Assembly: GCA_900163555.1 (NCBI GenBank)
Contig: FUHX01000011.1
Span: forward strand, 1-64,000
DNA: 64,000 nt
Reading direction: 5' to 3'
Source: Actinomycetales bacterium JB111
GTDB lineage: Bacteria; Actinomycetota; Actinomycetes; Actinomycetales; Actinomycetaceae
Part shown: in pieces, positions 31,937 to 40,729 of the stretch
Layout of the letters: every line of letters starts with the position of its first letter
Numbering within the stretch: position 1 is the stretch's first letter
Translations under genes and position numbers: made by a program
The notes under the pieces: model-generated
Databases searched by the model: none
Seen by the model: the letters and a program-made list of their open reading frames with translations, nothing else
Told to the model about the DNA's origin: nothing

Positions 31937-33103
31937 ATGAGCGAGGACTCACGCTTCAGGCCGCCTGAGGATCCCGAGCCGTACGACGACGTCGCCGGCT
32001 CCCCTGTGGGCGGCTCCGGCCCGTACGACGCCGGTCACGCGCCCGACGAGAGCGGCGGCCCGACGGCGCCGAGGCGCCACGTCCCCTACGGCGGGGCCGC
32101 CGGTCCCGAGGACCACGGGTCCGACCCGGCCGGTCACCATGCGTACGGCTCGGGCGGGGACGGGCAGCCGGCCTACGGGGTCGACGCGACGCAGCAGGTA
32201 CCCGCCCAGGGCTCCGGCCCGGTGCCGCACGGTGCCACGACCCCGCCCAGCTCCTACTCGCCCCAGTCCGGCTCGCCGGGCGCGGCGCCCAGCTATGCGC
32301 CGTCCTACGGCGGCGCGGGTGGCGACGACGGGTACGGGGGCGGGTATCCGCCGTCGTACGGCGGTGGCGGTGGCCGCGGCTCCGGCGGCGGCATGTTCCC
32401 GTGGCTCGCCGTCATCCTCGGCCTCGTCGTGGTGGCGGCCGCGGCGTTCGCGATCTGGTTCTTCGCCCTGAGGGACTCGGGCGAGGAGAGCTCGGACCCC
32501 CCGCCGGACGAGAGCACGAGCGACGAGACGCCGAGCGGCGAGTCGTCCTCCGACCCCGACGACTCCGCCCCGACCGAGCCGGAGACCGAGAGCGATTCTG
32601 GGAGCGAGTCGGAGTCGGAGAGCGGGTCGGACGAGACGGATCCCGAGTCCCCCACCGACGACGACACCGAGAGCCCGAGCGACGGCTCCTCCCCCGGGGA
32701 CGGGATCCAGCTGGAGATCGGCGAGTCGTACGAGTTGTCGAACGGCGTGACGATCACGCTCGAGGAGGTTGACACCGACTACACGTGCCCGACGGCGTTC
32801 GGTCAGGACATCGCGGCCGCCACCTTCACGATGGAGGTACCCGCCGACGCCTCGCCCACGGACGCCCCGATCGGCGGACTCACGCTCAGCACGTCCGAGG
32901 GACCGATCGACATGTTCGCCGGGATCGGCTGCCTCGGCTCGGACGAGTCGCTGCCGCCGGTCGTCATGCCGGGATCCGAGGAGACCGGGCTCGTCATCGT
33001 CCCGGCCCCCACGTCCGGGGCGTACGACCTCGAGTACACGCCGCTGCTCAGCGGCCTGACCGGCGGCGGCTCGGACACCCTGCGGTGGACCATCGAGCCC
33101 TGA
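31937..33103 (+). CDS. Membrane-anchored DUF4352-like protein, paralogue of the preceding gene
   Basis: A 388-residue protein with the same layout as its neighbour. A disordered Pro/Gly/Tyr/Ser-rich tail (about 1-150) is followed by a membrane helix at about 155-178 (FPWLAVILGLVVVAAAAFAIWF), a Ser/Glu/Asp-rich spacer of about 80 residues and an extracytoplasmic beta domain (about 260-388). The domains align across IGESYELSNGVTITLEEV, SEGPIDMFAGIGCLG and the closing LEYTPL...TLRWTIEP, including the two Cys. Tandem duplication with divergent linkers is the simplest explanation. The start has GAGAGGG upstream. No enzymatic motif is seen; ligand or cell-wall binding outside the membrane is possible. 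Confidence 0.75.
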   Translation: MSEDSRFRPPEDPEPYDDVAGSPVGGSGPYDAGHAPDESGGPTAPRRHVPYGGAAGPEDHGSDPAGHHAYGSGGDGQPAYGVDATQQVPAQGSGPVPHGATTPPSSYSPQSGSPGAAPSYAPSYGGAGGDDGYGGGYPPSYGGGGGRGSGGGMFPWLAVILGLVVVAAAAFAIWFFALRDSGEESSDPPPDESTSDETPSGESSSDPDDSAPTEPETESDSGSESESESGSDETDPESPTDDDTESPSDGSSPGDGIQLEIGESYELSNGVTITLEEVDTDYTCPTAFGQDIAAATFTMEVPADASPTDAPIGGLTLSTSEGPIDMFAGIGCLGSDESLPPVVMPGSEETGLVIVPAPTSGAYDLEYTPLLSGLTGGGSDTLRWTIEP

Positions 33104-33120
33104 CGATCACCGCACGACGA

Positions 33121-33156
33121 CGGCGCGGCCCGCCCCTGAGGGGGCCGGCCGCGCCG
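33121..33156. terminator. Bidirectional terminator, DUF4352-like gene / KGSADH
   Basis: CGGCGCGGCC pairs with GGCCGCGCCG, with a nested CCCC/GGGG stem inside the loop. It lies between convergent genes. Confidence 0.8.
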
Positions 33157-33171
33157 TTCTCGTCCGTCGTG

Positions 33172-34632
33172 TCAGCTGCCCGAGGACTCGAGCACGCCGT
33201 CGACACGGCGAGGGAGGCCGAGCGGGTTCGCCTCGCGGAGCTCCGGCGGCAGGAGGTCGTCCGGCGTCGTCTGGTAGGCGACCGGTCGCAGCCAGCGGCG
33301 GATCGCCGTCGTGCCGACGGAGGTGTGCACACTCGTCGTGGCCGGGTAGGGGCCGCCGTGGTGCTGCGCGTGCGAGACCGCCACGCCGGTGGGCCAGCCC
33401 CCGTAAAGGACGCGGCCCGAGACGCGGCGCAGGTCCGCGAGCAGGCCGGCCGCGGCCTCCTCCCCCGGCGCCGCGTGGAGGGTCGCCGTCAGGCTGCCGG
33501 GGACGGCCGCGAGCGCGGCGCTCACCTCCTCGAGGTCGGCGTACTCCACGATCAGGGTGGCGGGCCCGAAGACCTCCTCGAGCAGCACCTCCGGCGCGGC
33601 GAGGACGTCCGCCACGGTGGTCCGCAGGACCACCGGCGACGCCTCCGCGCGATCGTCGCTCGTGGCGTCGCCGGCGACCACCTCGACGCCGTCGTGCGTG
33701 GCCAGTTCGCCGAGCCGGCCGCGGAACCCGTCCCCGATGCGGTCGTTGAGCAGGGGCTTCGCCTCCGCCGGGACGAGTGCGCCGAGCGCCTCCGCGAGCC
33801 CCGTGCCGGCCGGCGCGAGCACGACGCCGGGCTTGGTGCAGAACTGGCCCACGCCCATGGTGAAGGATCCCGCGAGGCCCTGGGCGACGTCGTCGAGGGA
33901 CTGGGCGGCCGCGCCCGGGGTGACGACGACCGGGTTCACGCTGCCGAGCTCCCCGTAGAACGGGATCGGCTCGGGGCGCTGGACGGCGAGGTCGAAGAGG
34001 AACCGGCCGCCGCCGACGGAGCCGGTGAACCCGACCGCGCGCACGTCCGGGTGCGAGACGAGCTCGACGCCCTGCTCGCGGCCCTCGACGAGCGCGAGGA
34101 TCCCGCTCGGTGCCCCGGCGTCCGCGAGCGCCGACACGGCGATCTCGGCGACCCGGCGCGAGAGTCCGCGGTGCCCGCCGTGGGCCTTGACGATCACGGG
34201 GCAGCCGGCGGCAAGGGCGCTGGCCGTGTCGCCGCCGAGCACCGAGAACGCGAACGGGAAGTTGCTCGCGGCGAACACGGCCACGGGGCCCAGCGGCACG
34301 AGCATGCGGCGCAGGTCGGGGATGGGCGGCGTGGCGGTCGGGGTGTCGTGGTCGATCGTCACCTCGAGGAAGGCGCCTTCGCGCACGACGCCCGCGAACA
34401 GCCGGAGCTGGGCGCTCGTCCGCGCGAGCTCCCCGGTCAGCCGCTGCGGGCCCAGGTGGGTCTCGGTGTCGGCGAGCGCCACGAGTTCGTCGGCGTTCGC
34501 GTCCAGGGCGTCGGCCAGTGCCTCCAGCCAGGTCGCCCGGGTCTCGTACGGGGCACCGGCGACGTCGTCCTGCGCGCGGGTCGCCGCGCGGACGGCCTCG
34601 TCGACGGTCGCTGTCGAGGTCTGCGTGGTCAC
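33172..34632 (-). CDS. Alpha-ketoglutaric semialdehyde dehydrogenase-type ALDH
   Basis: A 486-residue NAD(P)-dependent aldehyde dehydrogenase, best matched to the KGSADH group that oxidises 2,5-dioxopentanoate to 2-oxoglutarate at the end of the Weimberg-type pathways. Catalytic Cys265 is in GVGQFCTKPG and Glu228 in FYGELGSVNP; both phrases are characteristic of this subgroup, as is the closing GTTAIRRWLRPVAYQ. The GTG at 34632 has AGGAG about 10 nt upstream. It is followed by nothing on its strand and preceded at 32 bp by a FadR-type regulator gene, so both share a transcript divergent from the xylX-like operon. Confidence 0.85.
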   Translation of the reverse strand: MTTQTSTATVDEAVRAATRAQDDVAGAPYETRATWLEALADALDANADELVALADTETHLGPQRLTGELARTSAQLRLFAGVVREGAFLEVTIDHDTPTATPPIPDLRRMLVPLGPVAVFAASNFPFAFSVLGGDTASALAAGCPVIVKAHGGHRGLSRRVAEIAVSALADAGAPSGILALVEGREQGVELVSHPDVRAVGFTGSVGGGRFLFDLAVQRPEPIPFYGELGSVNPVVVTPGAAAQSLDDVAQGLAGSFTMGVGQFCTKPGVVLAPAGTGLAEALGALVPAEAKPLLNDRIGDGFRGRLGELATHDGVEVVAGDATSDDRAEASPVVLRTTVADVLAAPEVLLEEVFGPATLIVEYADLEEVSAALAAVPGSLTATLHAAPGEEAAAGLLADLRRVSGRVLYGGWPTGVAVSHAQHHGGPYPATTSVHTSVGTTAIRRWLRPVAYQTTPDDLLPPELREANPLGLPRRVDGVLESSGS

Positions 34633-34664
34633 TGTGGTCGCACTCCTTGCGGGTCGGGAACGGG

Positions 34665-35450
34665 TCAGGCCTGGTGGTCGGTCTTGGCCTCGGTGACGAG
34701 GTCCTCGTCGACGAGCCGCCCGGCGTCGTCGACGACGCGGCCGAGGTGCAGGGCGGTTGCCTTCCGCGCGGCGCGGGCGTCTCCCGCGGCGATGGCATCG
34801 GCGATGGACGTGTGCTCGGCGACCGTGTCGGTCTGGGTCGCCAGGTACTCGATGGGCTTGCGGTACACGTCGCGCAGCACCACGTTGACGGGCTGCACGA
34901 TGGCGAGCACGAACGGGTTGTGGGTGGCCCGGGCGACGGCCATGTGGAAGGCGAGGTCCGCGTCCATGCAGATCGCGTAGTCGTCGAGGTGGGCGGCCGC
35001 GTCCGCGATCGCCGCCTGCATGCTCGCGACGTCCTCGTCGGTGCGGTTGCGCGCGGCGAGGGCCGACATGTCGACCTCGGTCATCTGCCGCAGCTCCATC
35101 AGCTGGTCGAAGCTCGCGTCGCCGCGCCGCAGCAGCGTGCGCATGCGGTCGACACTGCTCTCGACGGTCGGGGCGAGGACGGTCATCCCGCGGCCGGCGC
35201 GGATCTCGACGAGCCCCCGGTCCTCGAGAAGTCGCGCGGCCTCGCGCACCACCTGTCGGCTCACGCCGAAGCGCTCGGCGAGCGCGGGCTCGGTCGGCAT
35301 CTGGGTGCCGACGGCGAAGGTGCCGCCCAGGAGGGCCTCCTCGAGCTGGTCGGCCACCCACACGGGGAGGCGGGCCGGCCGGCCGGAGGCGGTGGCGGTC
35401 CCGCGGGCGATCCCGGAGAGGTCCGGGGCGGGAGCTGACTGGCTGTTCAT
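34665..35450 (-). CDS. GntR/FadR-type transcriptional regulator
   Basis: A 261-residue regulator with an N-terminal winged helix (about 30-95; AERFGVSRQVVREAARLLEDRGLVEIRAGRG) and a C-terminal FCD helical domain (about 110-250). The FCD domain has the metal and ligand residues expected for acid-sensing FadR relatives (MDADLAFHMAVARATHNPF). It sits between the KGSADH gene and the divergent xylX-like operon, the place for a sugar-acid-responsive repressor of both. Start codon uncertain: ATG 35450 is used, ATG 35462 is possible; neither has a clear ribosome site. Confidence 0.87.
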   Translation of the reverse strand: MNSQSAPAPDLSGIARGTATASGRPARLPVWVADQLEEALLGGTFAVGTQMPTEPALAERFGVSRQVVREAARLLEDRGLVEIRAGRGMTVLAPTVESSVDRMRTLLRRGDASFDQLMELRQMTEVDMSALAARNRTDEDVASMQAAIADAAAHLDDYAICMDADLAFHMAVARATHNPFVLAIVQPVNVVLRDVYRKPIEYLATQTDTVAEHTSIADAIAAGDARAARKATALHLGRVVDDAGRLVDEDLVTEAKTDHQA

Positions 35451-35469
35451 GCCGAGCATCATAGGCCGA

Positions 35470-35498
35470 TTGACGTGAGATTACGATCATCATATGTT
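35470..35498 (+). promoter_or_regulatory. Sigma-70-type promoter of the sugar-acid operon
   Basis: TTGACG and TATGTT are separated by exactly 17 bp and lie about 70 bp before the xylX-like start. The A/T-rich spacer (GATTACGATCATCAT) stands out from the GC-rich surroundings and is a plausible FadR-type operator. Confidence 0.6.
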
Positions 35499-35565
35499 TG
35501 GCACCGCCAGCCACCACGATGTGGCGGCCGATCCACGCAATGTCGCCGGAGCTAGGAGCATCACC

Positions 35566-36783
35566 ATGACCGACCCGAGAGTTCGCGCAGCCACCGTCCT
35601 CCCCTCGGCACCCGGGAACCCCACCCTCGTGGGGCGCGTGTGGGCGCCCGGGGGCGGACCTCGACTCGTCGCGATCACCGGAGAGGTCCTGACCGACGTC
35701 ACCGCCCTCGGCCCGACCATGGCCGAGCTCATGAGCCACGACGACCCCGCCGGCGCCGTGCGCGAGCGCCTCGGCTCCGCCACCGGCGCGCGGACCTGGC
35801 AGCTGGACGACGTCCTCGCCGCGACCGTGCGCGAGGCCGACAGGCTGCGCGGCAGCGACGACGACCCGGAGTACGCCGAGACAGTGCTCCTCTCCCCCGT
35901 CGACCTCCAGGTCCTCAAGGCCGCGGGGGTCACGTTCGTCCGCTCGATGATCGAGCGCGTCATCGAGGAGCGCGTCGGCGGCGACCCGTCCAAGGCGGCC
36001 GCCGTCCGCGACCAGCTGAAGCAGACCCTGGGCGACTCGATCCGGGACGTGCGGCCGGGTTCCGCTGAGGCCCTGTCCGCGCTGGAGGTCCTGCGGAGCA
36101 ACGGCCTGTGGTCGCAGTACCTGCAGGTCGGTCTCGGCACCCACCCCGAGGTCTTCACGAAGGCCCCGGTCCTCGCGAGCGTGGGGCACGGGTCCGACGT
36201 CGGGATCGCCGAGATCTCCACGTGGAACAACCCCGAGCCCGAGCTCGTGCTCGTCATCGACGGCGCGGGCACCGTGAAGGGCGCCACCCTCGGCAACGAC
36301 GCCAACCTGCGCGACATGGAGGGCGCGAGCGCCCTGCTCCTCCCCCTGGCCAAGGACAACAACGCGTCCGCCGCGCTCGGGCCGTTCATCCGCCTCCTCG
36401 ACGCCGACTTCTCGCTCGAGGACGCGGCGGCCACCACGATCACGATGCGGGTCGAGGGCCAGGACGGGTTCGTCCTCGAGGCGACCGCGCCGCAGAGCGA
36501 GATCTCCCGCCCCGTCACGGAGCTCGTCGAGCACACGATCAACCGCCGCCACCAGTACCCGGACGGCCTCGTCCTCTACTGCGGCACGCCGTTCGCGCCC
36601 ACCGAGGACCGCGGCGCGCCGGGCCAGGGATTCACGCACGCCGACGGCGACCTCGTCTCCATCAGCTCGCCCGAGCTCGGAACGCTCGTCAACCGCGTGA
36701 CGGCCAGCGAGAAGGCGCCGCGCTGGAGCTACGGGCTGCTCGACCTCGTGCGGGACCTCGAGGCAGCCAGGAGCGCGAAGTGA
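35566..36783 (+). CDS. xylX: 2-keto-3-deoxy-pentonate dehydratase (FAH family, XylX-like)
   Basis: A 405-residue fumarylacetoacetate-hydrolase-fold enzyme. It keeps the diagnostic phrases of Caulobacter-type XylX: VDLQVLKAAGVTFVRSMIER, NGLWSQYLQVGLG, STWNNPEPE, LGNDANLRDMEGASALLLP, AKDNNASAALGPF and APGQGFTHADGD. XylX dehydrates 2-keto-3-deoxy-D-xylonate to 2-oxoglutarate semialdehyde, the substrate of the KGSADH encoded divergently nearby. The ATG at 35566 has AGGAG 8 nt upstream; the longer frame to 35494 overlaps the promoter. It begins a six-gene plus-strand operon, with GTGA overlap to the next gene. Activity on D-xylonate, L-arabinonate or another pentonate derivative cannot be separated by eye. 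Confidence 0.85.
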   Translation: MTDPRVRAATVLPSAPGNPTLVGRVWAPGGGPRLVAITGEVLTDVTALGPTMAELMSHDDPAGAVRERLGSATGARTWQLDDVLAATVREADRLRGSDDDPEYAETVLLSPVDLQVLKAAGVTFVRSMIERVIEERVGGDPSKAAAVRDQLKQTLGDSIRDVRPGSAEALSALEVLRSNGLWSQYLQVGLGTHPEVFTKAPVLASVGHGSDVGIAEISTWNNPEPELVLVIDGAGTVKGATLGNDANLRDMEGASALLLPLAKDNNASAALGPFIRLLDADFSLEDAAATTITMRVEGQDGFVLEATAPQSEISRPVTELVEHTINRRHQYPDGLVLYCGTPFAPTEDRGAPGQGFTHADGDLVSISSPELGTLVNRVTASEKAPRWSYGLLDLVRDLEAARSAK

Positions 36784-37757
36784 GCGCGCAGAAGGTCGTC
36801 GTCACGGACACCGCGGTCGGGGACGACTCGCTCGAGCGGGAGCTCGCCGAGCGCGAGGGCGCGGAGTACCACCACTGGGACGGCTCCTCCGACCTGGCGG
36901 ACCTGCTCGACGGCGCCGACGTGGTCCTCACCAACTTCGTCCCGCTCGGCCCGGACGAGCTCTCCCGCCTCCCGAAGGACGCGGTCCTCATCCGCTATGG
37001 CATCGGCGTCGACAACATCGACCTCGCCGCCGCGGCCGACGCCGGGCTCCGGGTCTGCAACGTGCCGGACTACGGGGCGAACGTGGTCGCCGACCACGCG
37101 ACCATGCTCACCCTCATGCTCGTGCGCCGGGTCGTCGCCTTCGACTCCGCCATGCACCGCGGCGAGACCCCGAAGGCCGCCGGGATCGGCACGATCGACA
37201 GCCTGGAGAGCCGCGTCGTCGGACTGGTCGGCGCCGGGCGCATCGCCCAGCTGACGGCGAGCCGCCTGCAGGCCCTCGGCTGCACGGTCCTCGCGTTCGA
37301 CCCGTACGCGGACGCCGATGCCCTTCGCGAGAAGGACATCGAGCTGGTGACGTGGGACCGGCTCCTGGCCGAGTCGCACGTCGTCTCCCTCCACCTGCCG
37401 CTGACCGAGTCGACCTATCACCTCATCGACGACGACGCGCTCGCGGCCATGCGCGAGGGTGCCTACCTCGTCAACACCGCCCGCGGCGGCCTGGTCGACC
37501 ACGAGGCGGTCGAACGCGCGCTCGGGTCCGGCCATCTCGGCGGCGCTGCCCTGGACGTCACCGAGCCCGAGCCGCTGCCGGCGGACCACCCGCTGCGCTC
37601 GCGCGCGGACGTCATCCTCACGCCGCACACCGCGTTCTACTCCACCGAGTCCATGGCCCGCCTGCAGTCCCTCGCCGTCGACGAGGGCCGCCGCGCCCTG
37701 CGCGGCGAGGACCTGCGCGCACCCGTCCCGCTCCCCGACCGAGGAACGACACGATGA
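36780..37757 (+). CDS. D-2-hydroxyacid dehydrogenase family protein
   Basis: A 325-residue NAD(P)-dependent oxidoreductase, likely a glyoxylate/hydroxypyruvate reductase or D-2-hydroxyacid dehydrogenase. The Rossmann motif is VGLVGAGRIAQ (Ala where the third Gly is common). The catalytic Arg lies in VNTARGGLVDHEA, Glu in ALDVTEPEPLP and His in TPHTAFYS. The GTG start overlaps the xylX-like stop, and its stop overlaps the next start (ATGA). In a pathway that can release glycolaldehyde or glycolate it could interconvert glyoxylate and glycolate. The substrate is inferred only from context. Confidence 0.85.
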   Translation: MSAQKVVVTDTAVGDDSLERELAEREGAEYHHWDGSSDLADLLDGADVVLTNFVPLGPDELSRLPKDAVLIRYGIGVDNIDLAAAADAGLRVCNVPDYGANVVADHATMLTLMLVRRVVAFDSAMHRGETPKAAGIGTIDSLESRVVGLVGAGRIAQLTASRLQALGCTVLAFDPYADADALREKDIELVTWDRLLAESHVVSLHLPLTESTYHLIDDDALAAMREGAYLVNTARGGLVDHEAVERALGSGHLGGAALDVTEPEPLPADHPLRSRADVILTPHTAFYSTESMARLQSLAVDEGRRALRGEDLRAPVPLPDRGTTR

Positions 37758-39187
37758 CCAGCCCCCTGCACTGCACCGCATACGTCGACGGCGAGTTCCG
37801 CCCCGGCGGCGAGCGCCTCACGCGTCTGAACCCCGCGACCGGCGAGGTGGCCGCCACGTTCGATCGCGCCGACCAGTCGGTCGTCGACTCCGCCGTCGCG
37901 GCCGCCGTGGCCGCCTTCCCCGCCTGGAGCCGCACGAGCGGCTTCGAGCGCGGCGCGCTGCTGCGCCGCCTCGGCGAGGTCGCCCTCGAACGGCTCGACG
38001 ACCTCGCGGCGACCATGACCCTCGAGCAGGGCAAGCCGCTGAACGAGGCCCGCGGCGAGGTGAAGAAGTTCGCCCAGGCCATGCGGTTCTACGGCGAGGA
38101 GGCCGAACGCATCCTCGGCGAGACCGTGCCGAACGAGTCGACGGACTTCCTCTCGGTGGTCCAGCGCGAGCCGGTTGGACCGGTCGCGGCCATCACGCCG
38201 TGGAACTATCCCGTCGAGCTGCTCGGCTGGAAGCTCGGCGGGGCGCTCGGCGCGGGCTGCACCATGGTCATCAAGGACTCGGAGTACACCCCTGGTGCCG
38301 GCCAGGTCATGGCCGAGTGCCTCGACGCCGCGGGCTTCCCGCCCGGGGTCGTCAACATCATCCACGGCGCGGGCGACGTCGGTGCGATGCTCGCCGGTCA
38401 CCCGGACATCGCGAAGGTCGCGTTCACCGGGTCGAACGCGACCGGGCAGAAGCTCTTCCGCACGGTCAGCGGGGTCACCCAGCTGACGATGGAGCTCGGC
38501 GGCAGCTGCCCGATGATCGTCACGCGGAACGCCGATCTCGAGCTCGCCGCGGCCGGCGCCGTCCGGCGCTCGTTCCGCAACGCCGGCCAGATCTGCATCG
38601 CGATCAACCGGATCTACGTGGAGCGGTCCGTCATGGCGGACTTCTCCGACCGCATGGCCGAGCTGACCCGGGCACTGACCGTCGGTGACGGGTTCGCGGA
38701 CCCGGACTCCGACGTCGGGCCGGTGACGATGGAGGAGATCCGGTCGCGGACGGCCCAGCACGTGGTCGACGCGGTCTCCCGCGGCGGCCGCCAGCTGGCG
38801 GGCGCCGACGACCACCCCTCCGGGGGACTCTTCCGCTCCCCCGCCCTCGTCGTCGACGCGCCGGTCGACTCGCAGATCATGACGGCGGAGACGTTCGGAC
38901 CCGCCGTCGGCGTCGCGGCCGTGGACTCGCTCGACGAGGCCGTCGCACACGCCAACGGCGTCGCCGGCGGCCTCGCCGCCTACCTGTACACCGAGGACCT
39001 CGGCGAAACCATGCGCGCCGGCCGGGAGCTCGACTTCGGGAACGTCGCCGTCAACAACGTCGACGCGGGAATCATCAACGCCCCCTACGGCGGCCGCCGC
39101 GAGTCCGGCTTCGGCTCCGAGCACGGCCGCGAGGGCCTCGAGGGCTACCTGCAGTACAAGCACCTCCGTATCCGCCACACCCACTGA
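37754..39187 (+). CDS. Aldehyde dehydrogenase, glycolaldehyde/succinate-semialdehyde type
   Basis: A 477-residue NAD(P)-dependent aldehyde dehydrogenase. Catalytic Cys281 is in NAGQICIAIN and Glu247 in MELGGSCP. The cofactor site shows TPWNYP and IKDSEYTP, where the second Pro of the usual KPSE is replaced by Asp. The C-terminal GGRRESGFGSEHGREGLEGY is typical of the lactaldehyde/glycolaldehyde and succinate-semialdehyde group. It differs clearly from the KGSADH upstream, so the locus has two aldehyde-oxidising steps. ATGA overlap links it to the hydroxyacid dehydrogenase. Confidence 0.88.
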   Translation: MTSPLHCTAYVDGEFRPGGERLTRLNPATGEVAATFDRADQSVVDSAVAAAVAAFPAWSRTSGFERGALLRRLGEVALERLDDLAATMTLEQGKPLNEARGEVKKFAQAMRFYGEEAERILGETVPNESTDFLSVVQREPVGPVAAITPWNYPVELLGWKLGGALGAGCTMVIKDSEYTPGAGQVMAECLDAAGFPPGVVNIIHGAGDVGAMLAGHPDIAKVAFTGSNATGQKLFRTVSGVTQLTMELGGSCPMIVTRNADLELAAAGAVRRSFRNAGQICIAINRIYVERSVMADFSDRMAELTRALTVGDGFADPDSDVGPVTMEEIRSRTAQHVVDAVSRGGRQLAGADDHPSGGLFRSPALVVDAPVDSQIMTAETFGPAVGVAAVDSLDEAVAHANGVAGGLAAYLYTEDLGETMRAGRELDFGNVAVNNVDAGIINAPYGGRRESGFGSEHGREGLEGYLQYKHLRIRHTH

Positions 39188-39211
39188 CCCACCGTTGCAA
39201 GGGAGCAACTC

Positions 39212-40729
39212 ATGCTGATCGGAATCGACCTCGGAACGTCCAGCTTCAAGGCCATCGCCGTCGACGACGACGGGGTGGTGGTCGCCAAGTCCACCGCGAC
39301 CTACCCGCTGATCAACCTCCGCTCGGGCTGGTCCGAGCAGGACCCGGCCGAGTGGTGGCGCGCCACCGGCGAGGCCATGACCGAGCTCGCCGCCAAGCTG
39401 CCGGAGAAGGGGAAGGAGATCACCGCGATCGGGCTGTGCGGGCAGATGCACGGGCTGACGGCCATCGACGCCGACGGCGAGGTCATCCGCCCGGCGATCC
39501 TGTGGAACGACCAGCGGTGCGCCGCCGAGTGCGACTGGATCACCGAGCAGGTGGGCGGCATCGACCGCCTCGTCGAGCTCGTCGGCAACCGCATGTTCCC
39601 CGGCTACACGGGCGGGAAGATCATCTGGCTGCGCGACCACGAGCCGGAGAACTACGCGAAGATGGTCCGCCTGCTCAACCCCAAGGACTACATCCGCTTC
39701 CGGATGACGGGCCTGTACGTCACCGACGTCTCCGACGCGTCCGGCACCGGCCTGTTCGACGTCCGCAACCGCACGTGGTCGCTCGAGGCCCTGGACGCCA
39801 TCGGCGTCGACCCCGCGCTCCTGCCCGACGTCGTGGAGTCGATCGAGCAGACCGGCACCCTCGACAACGAGGTCGCCGCCGCGTGGGGCTTCCCCGCGGA
39901 CACCCCCGTCTTCGGCGGTGGCGGCGACGCCGTCATCCAGACGACCGCCATGGGCCTGGTCGAGGAGGGCTCGGCCGGCTTCACCGTCGGCACGGCCGGT
40001 ATCGTCGCCGGCGGCCTGTCCCGGTACCCGGAGAACCCCGGCGGCAAGGTCCAGGTCAGCTGCGGCAACGCTCCCGGCCACTGGCACATCATGGGCAACG
40101 CCAACAGCGCGGGCGGCGCCTTCCAGTGGCTGCGCGACTCGCTCACCCCGCTCGACGAGACGGAGAAGCTCTCGTTCGAGACGCTCATCGGGCTCGCGAG
40201 GAAGGTCGAGCCCGGCGCCAACGGCGTCCTCTTCTTGCCCTACCTCCTCGGCGAGCGCGCCCCCAACCTCGCGCCCGACGCCAGCGCCGCCTTCGTCGGC
40301 CTCACGCAGATGCACGACATCAGCCACATGTCCCGCGCCCTGCTCGAGGGCGTGCTCATGAACATGCGCGAGATCCTCGACATCTGCATCTCCGCCGGCC
40401 TGCAGAGCGACCAGGTCATCGCCTCCGGCGGCGTGACGAACGAGTCCCTGTGGCTCCAGATGCTCGCCGATATCCTCGGCCGCGAGGTCGTGACCCAGGT
40501 GGGCGCCTCCGAGGGCGGCGCCTACGGCGCCGTCCTGGCGGCCGGCGTCGGGTCGGGCGTCTGGCCCGACCTGACCTCCGCACTCACCCAGGTGAAGGTC
40601 GAGAAGACCTACCAGCCCGACGCCGCCGCCCACGCCAAGTACCAGACCGTCTTCGGCGCCCACCGCAAGCTCCACGCGGCGATGGCGGACGTCTACGAGC
40701 TCGCTCGGACCGCCGAGGGAGCCGCGTGA
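39212..40729 (+). CDS. xylB: Xylulokinase (FGGY family)
   Basis: A 505-residue kinase that phosphorylates D-xylulose (or a close ketopentose) for entry into the pentose phosphate pathway. The two ATP-grasp-like domains start with IGIDLGTSSFKAIAVDDDG. The substrate motif GLCGQMHGLTAID contains the MHG signature of xylulokinases, ILWNDQRC follows, and GGVTNESLWLQMLADILGREV lies in the C-terminal nucleotide region. AGGGAG precedes the ATG. Its stop overlaps the HAD phosphatase start (GTGA). Presence next to Weimberg-type genes means that oxidative and phosphorylative pentose routes are combined here. Confidence 0.9.
   Translation: MLIGIDLGTSSFKAIAVDDDGVVVAKSTATYPLINLRSGWSEQDPAEWWRATGEAMTELAAKLPEKGKEITAIGLCGQMHGLTAIDADGEVIRPAILWNDQRCAAECDWITEQVGGIDRLVELVGNRMFPGYTGGKIIWLRDHEPENYAKMVRLLNPKDYIRFRMTGLYVTDVSDASGTGLFDVRNRTWSLEALDAIGVDPALLPDVVESIEQTGTLDNEVAAAWGFPADTPVFGGGGDAVIQTTAMGLVEEGSAGFTVGTAGIVAGGLSRYPENPGGKVQVSCGNAPGHWHIMGNANSAGGAFQWLRDSLTPLDETEKLSFETLIGLARKVEPGANGVLFLPYLLGERAPNLAPDASAAFVGLTQMHDISHMSRALLEGVLMNMREILDICISAGLQSDQVIASGGVTNESLWLQMLADILGREVVTQVGASEGGAYGAVLAAGVGSGVWPDLTSALTQVKVEKTYQPDAAAHAKYQTVFGAHRKLHAAMADVYELARTAEGAA

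Noticed and set aside
33172-36639. Single minus-strand frame of 1155 codons covering the aldehyde dehydrogenase and beyond
   Set aside because: Only the first-to-stop part 34632-33172 is protein-like and has a ribosome site. The upstream extension is antisense to the xylX-like gene and overlaps the GntR gene.
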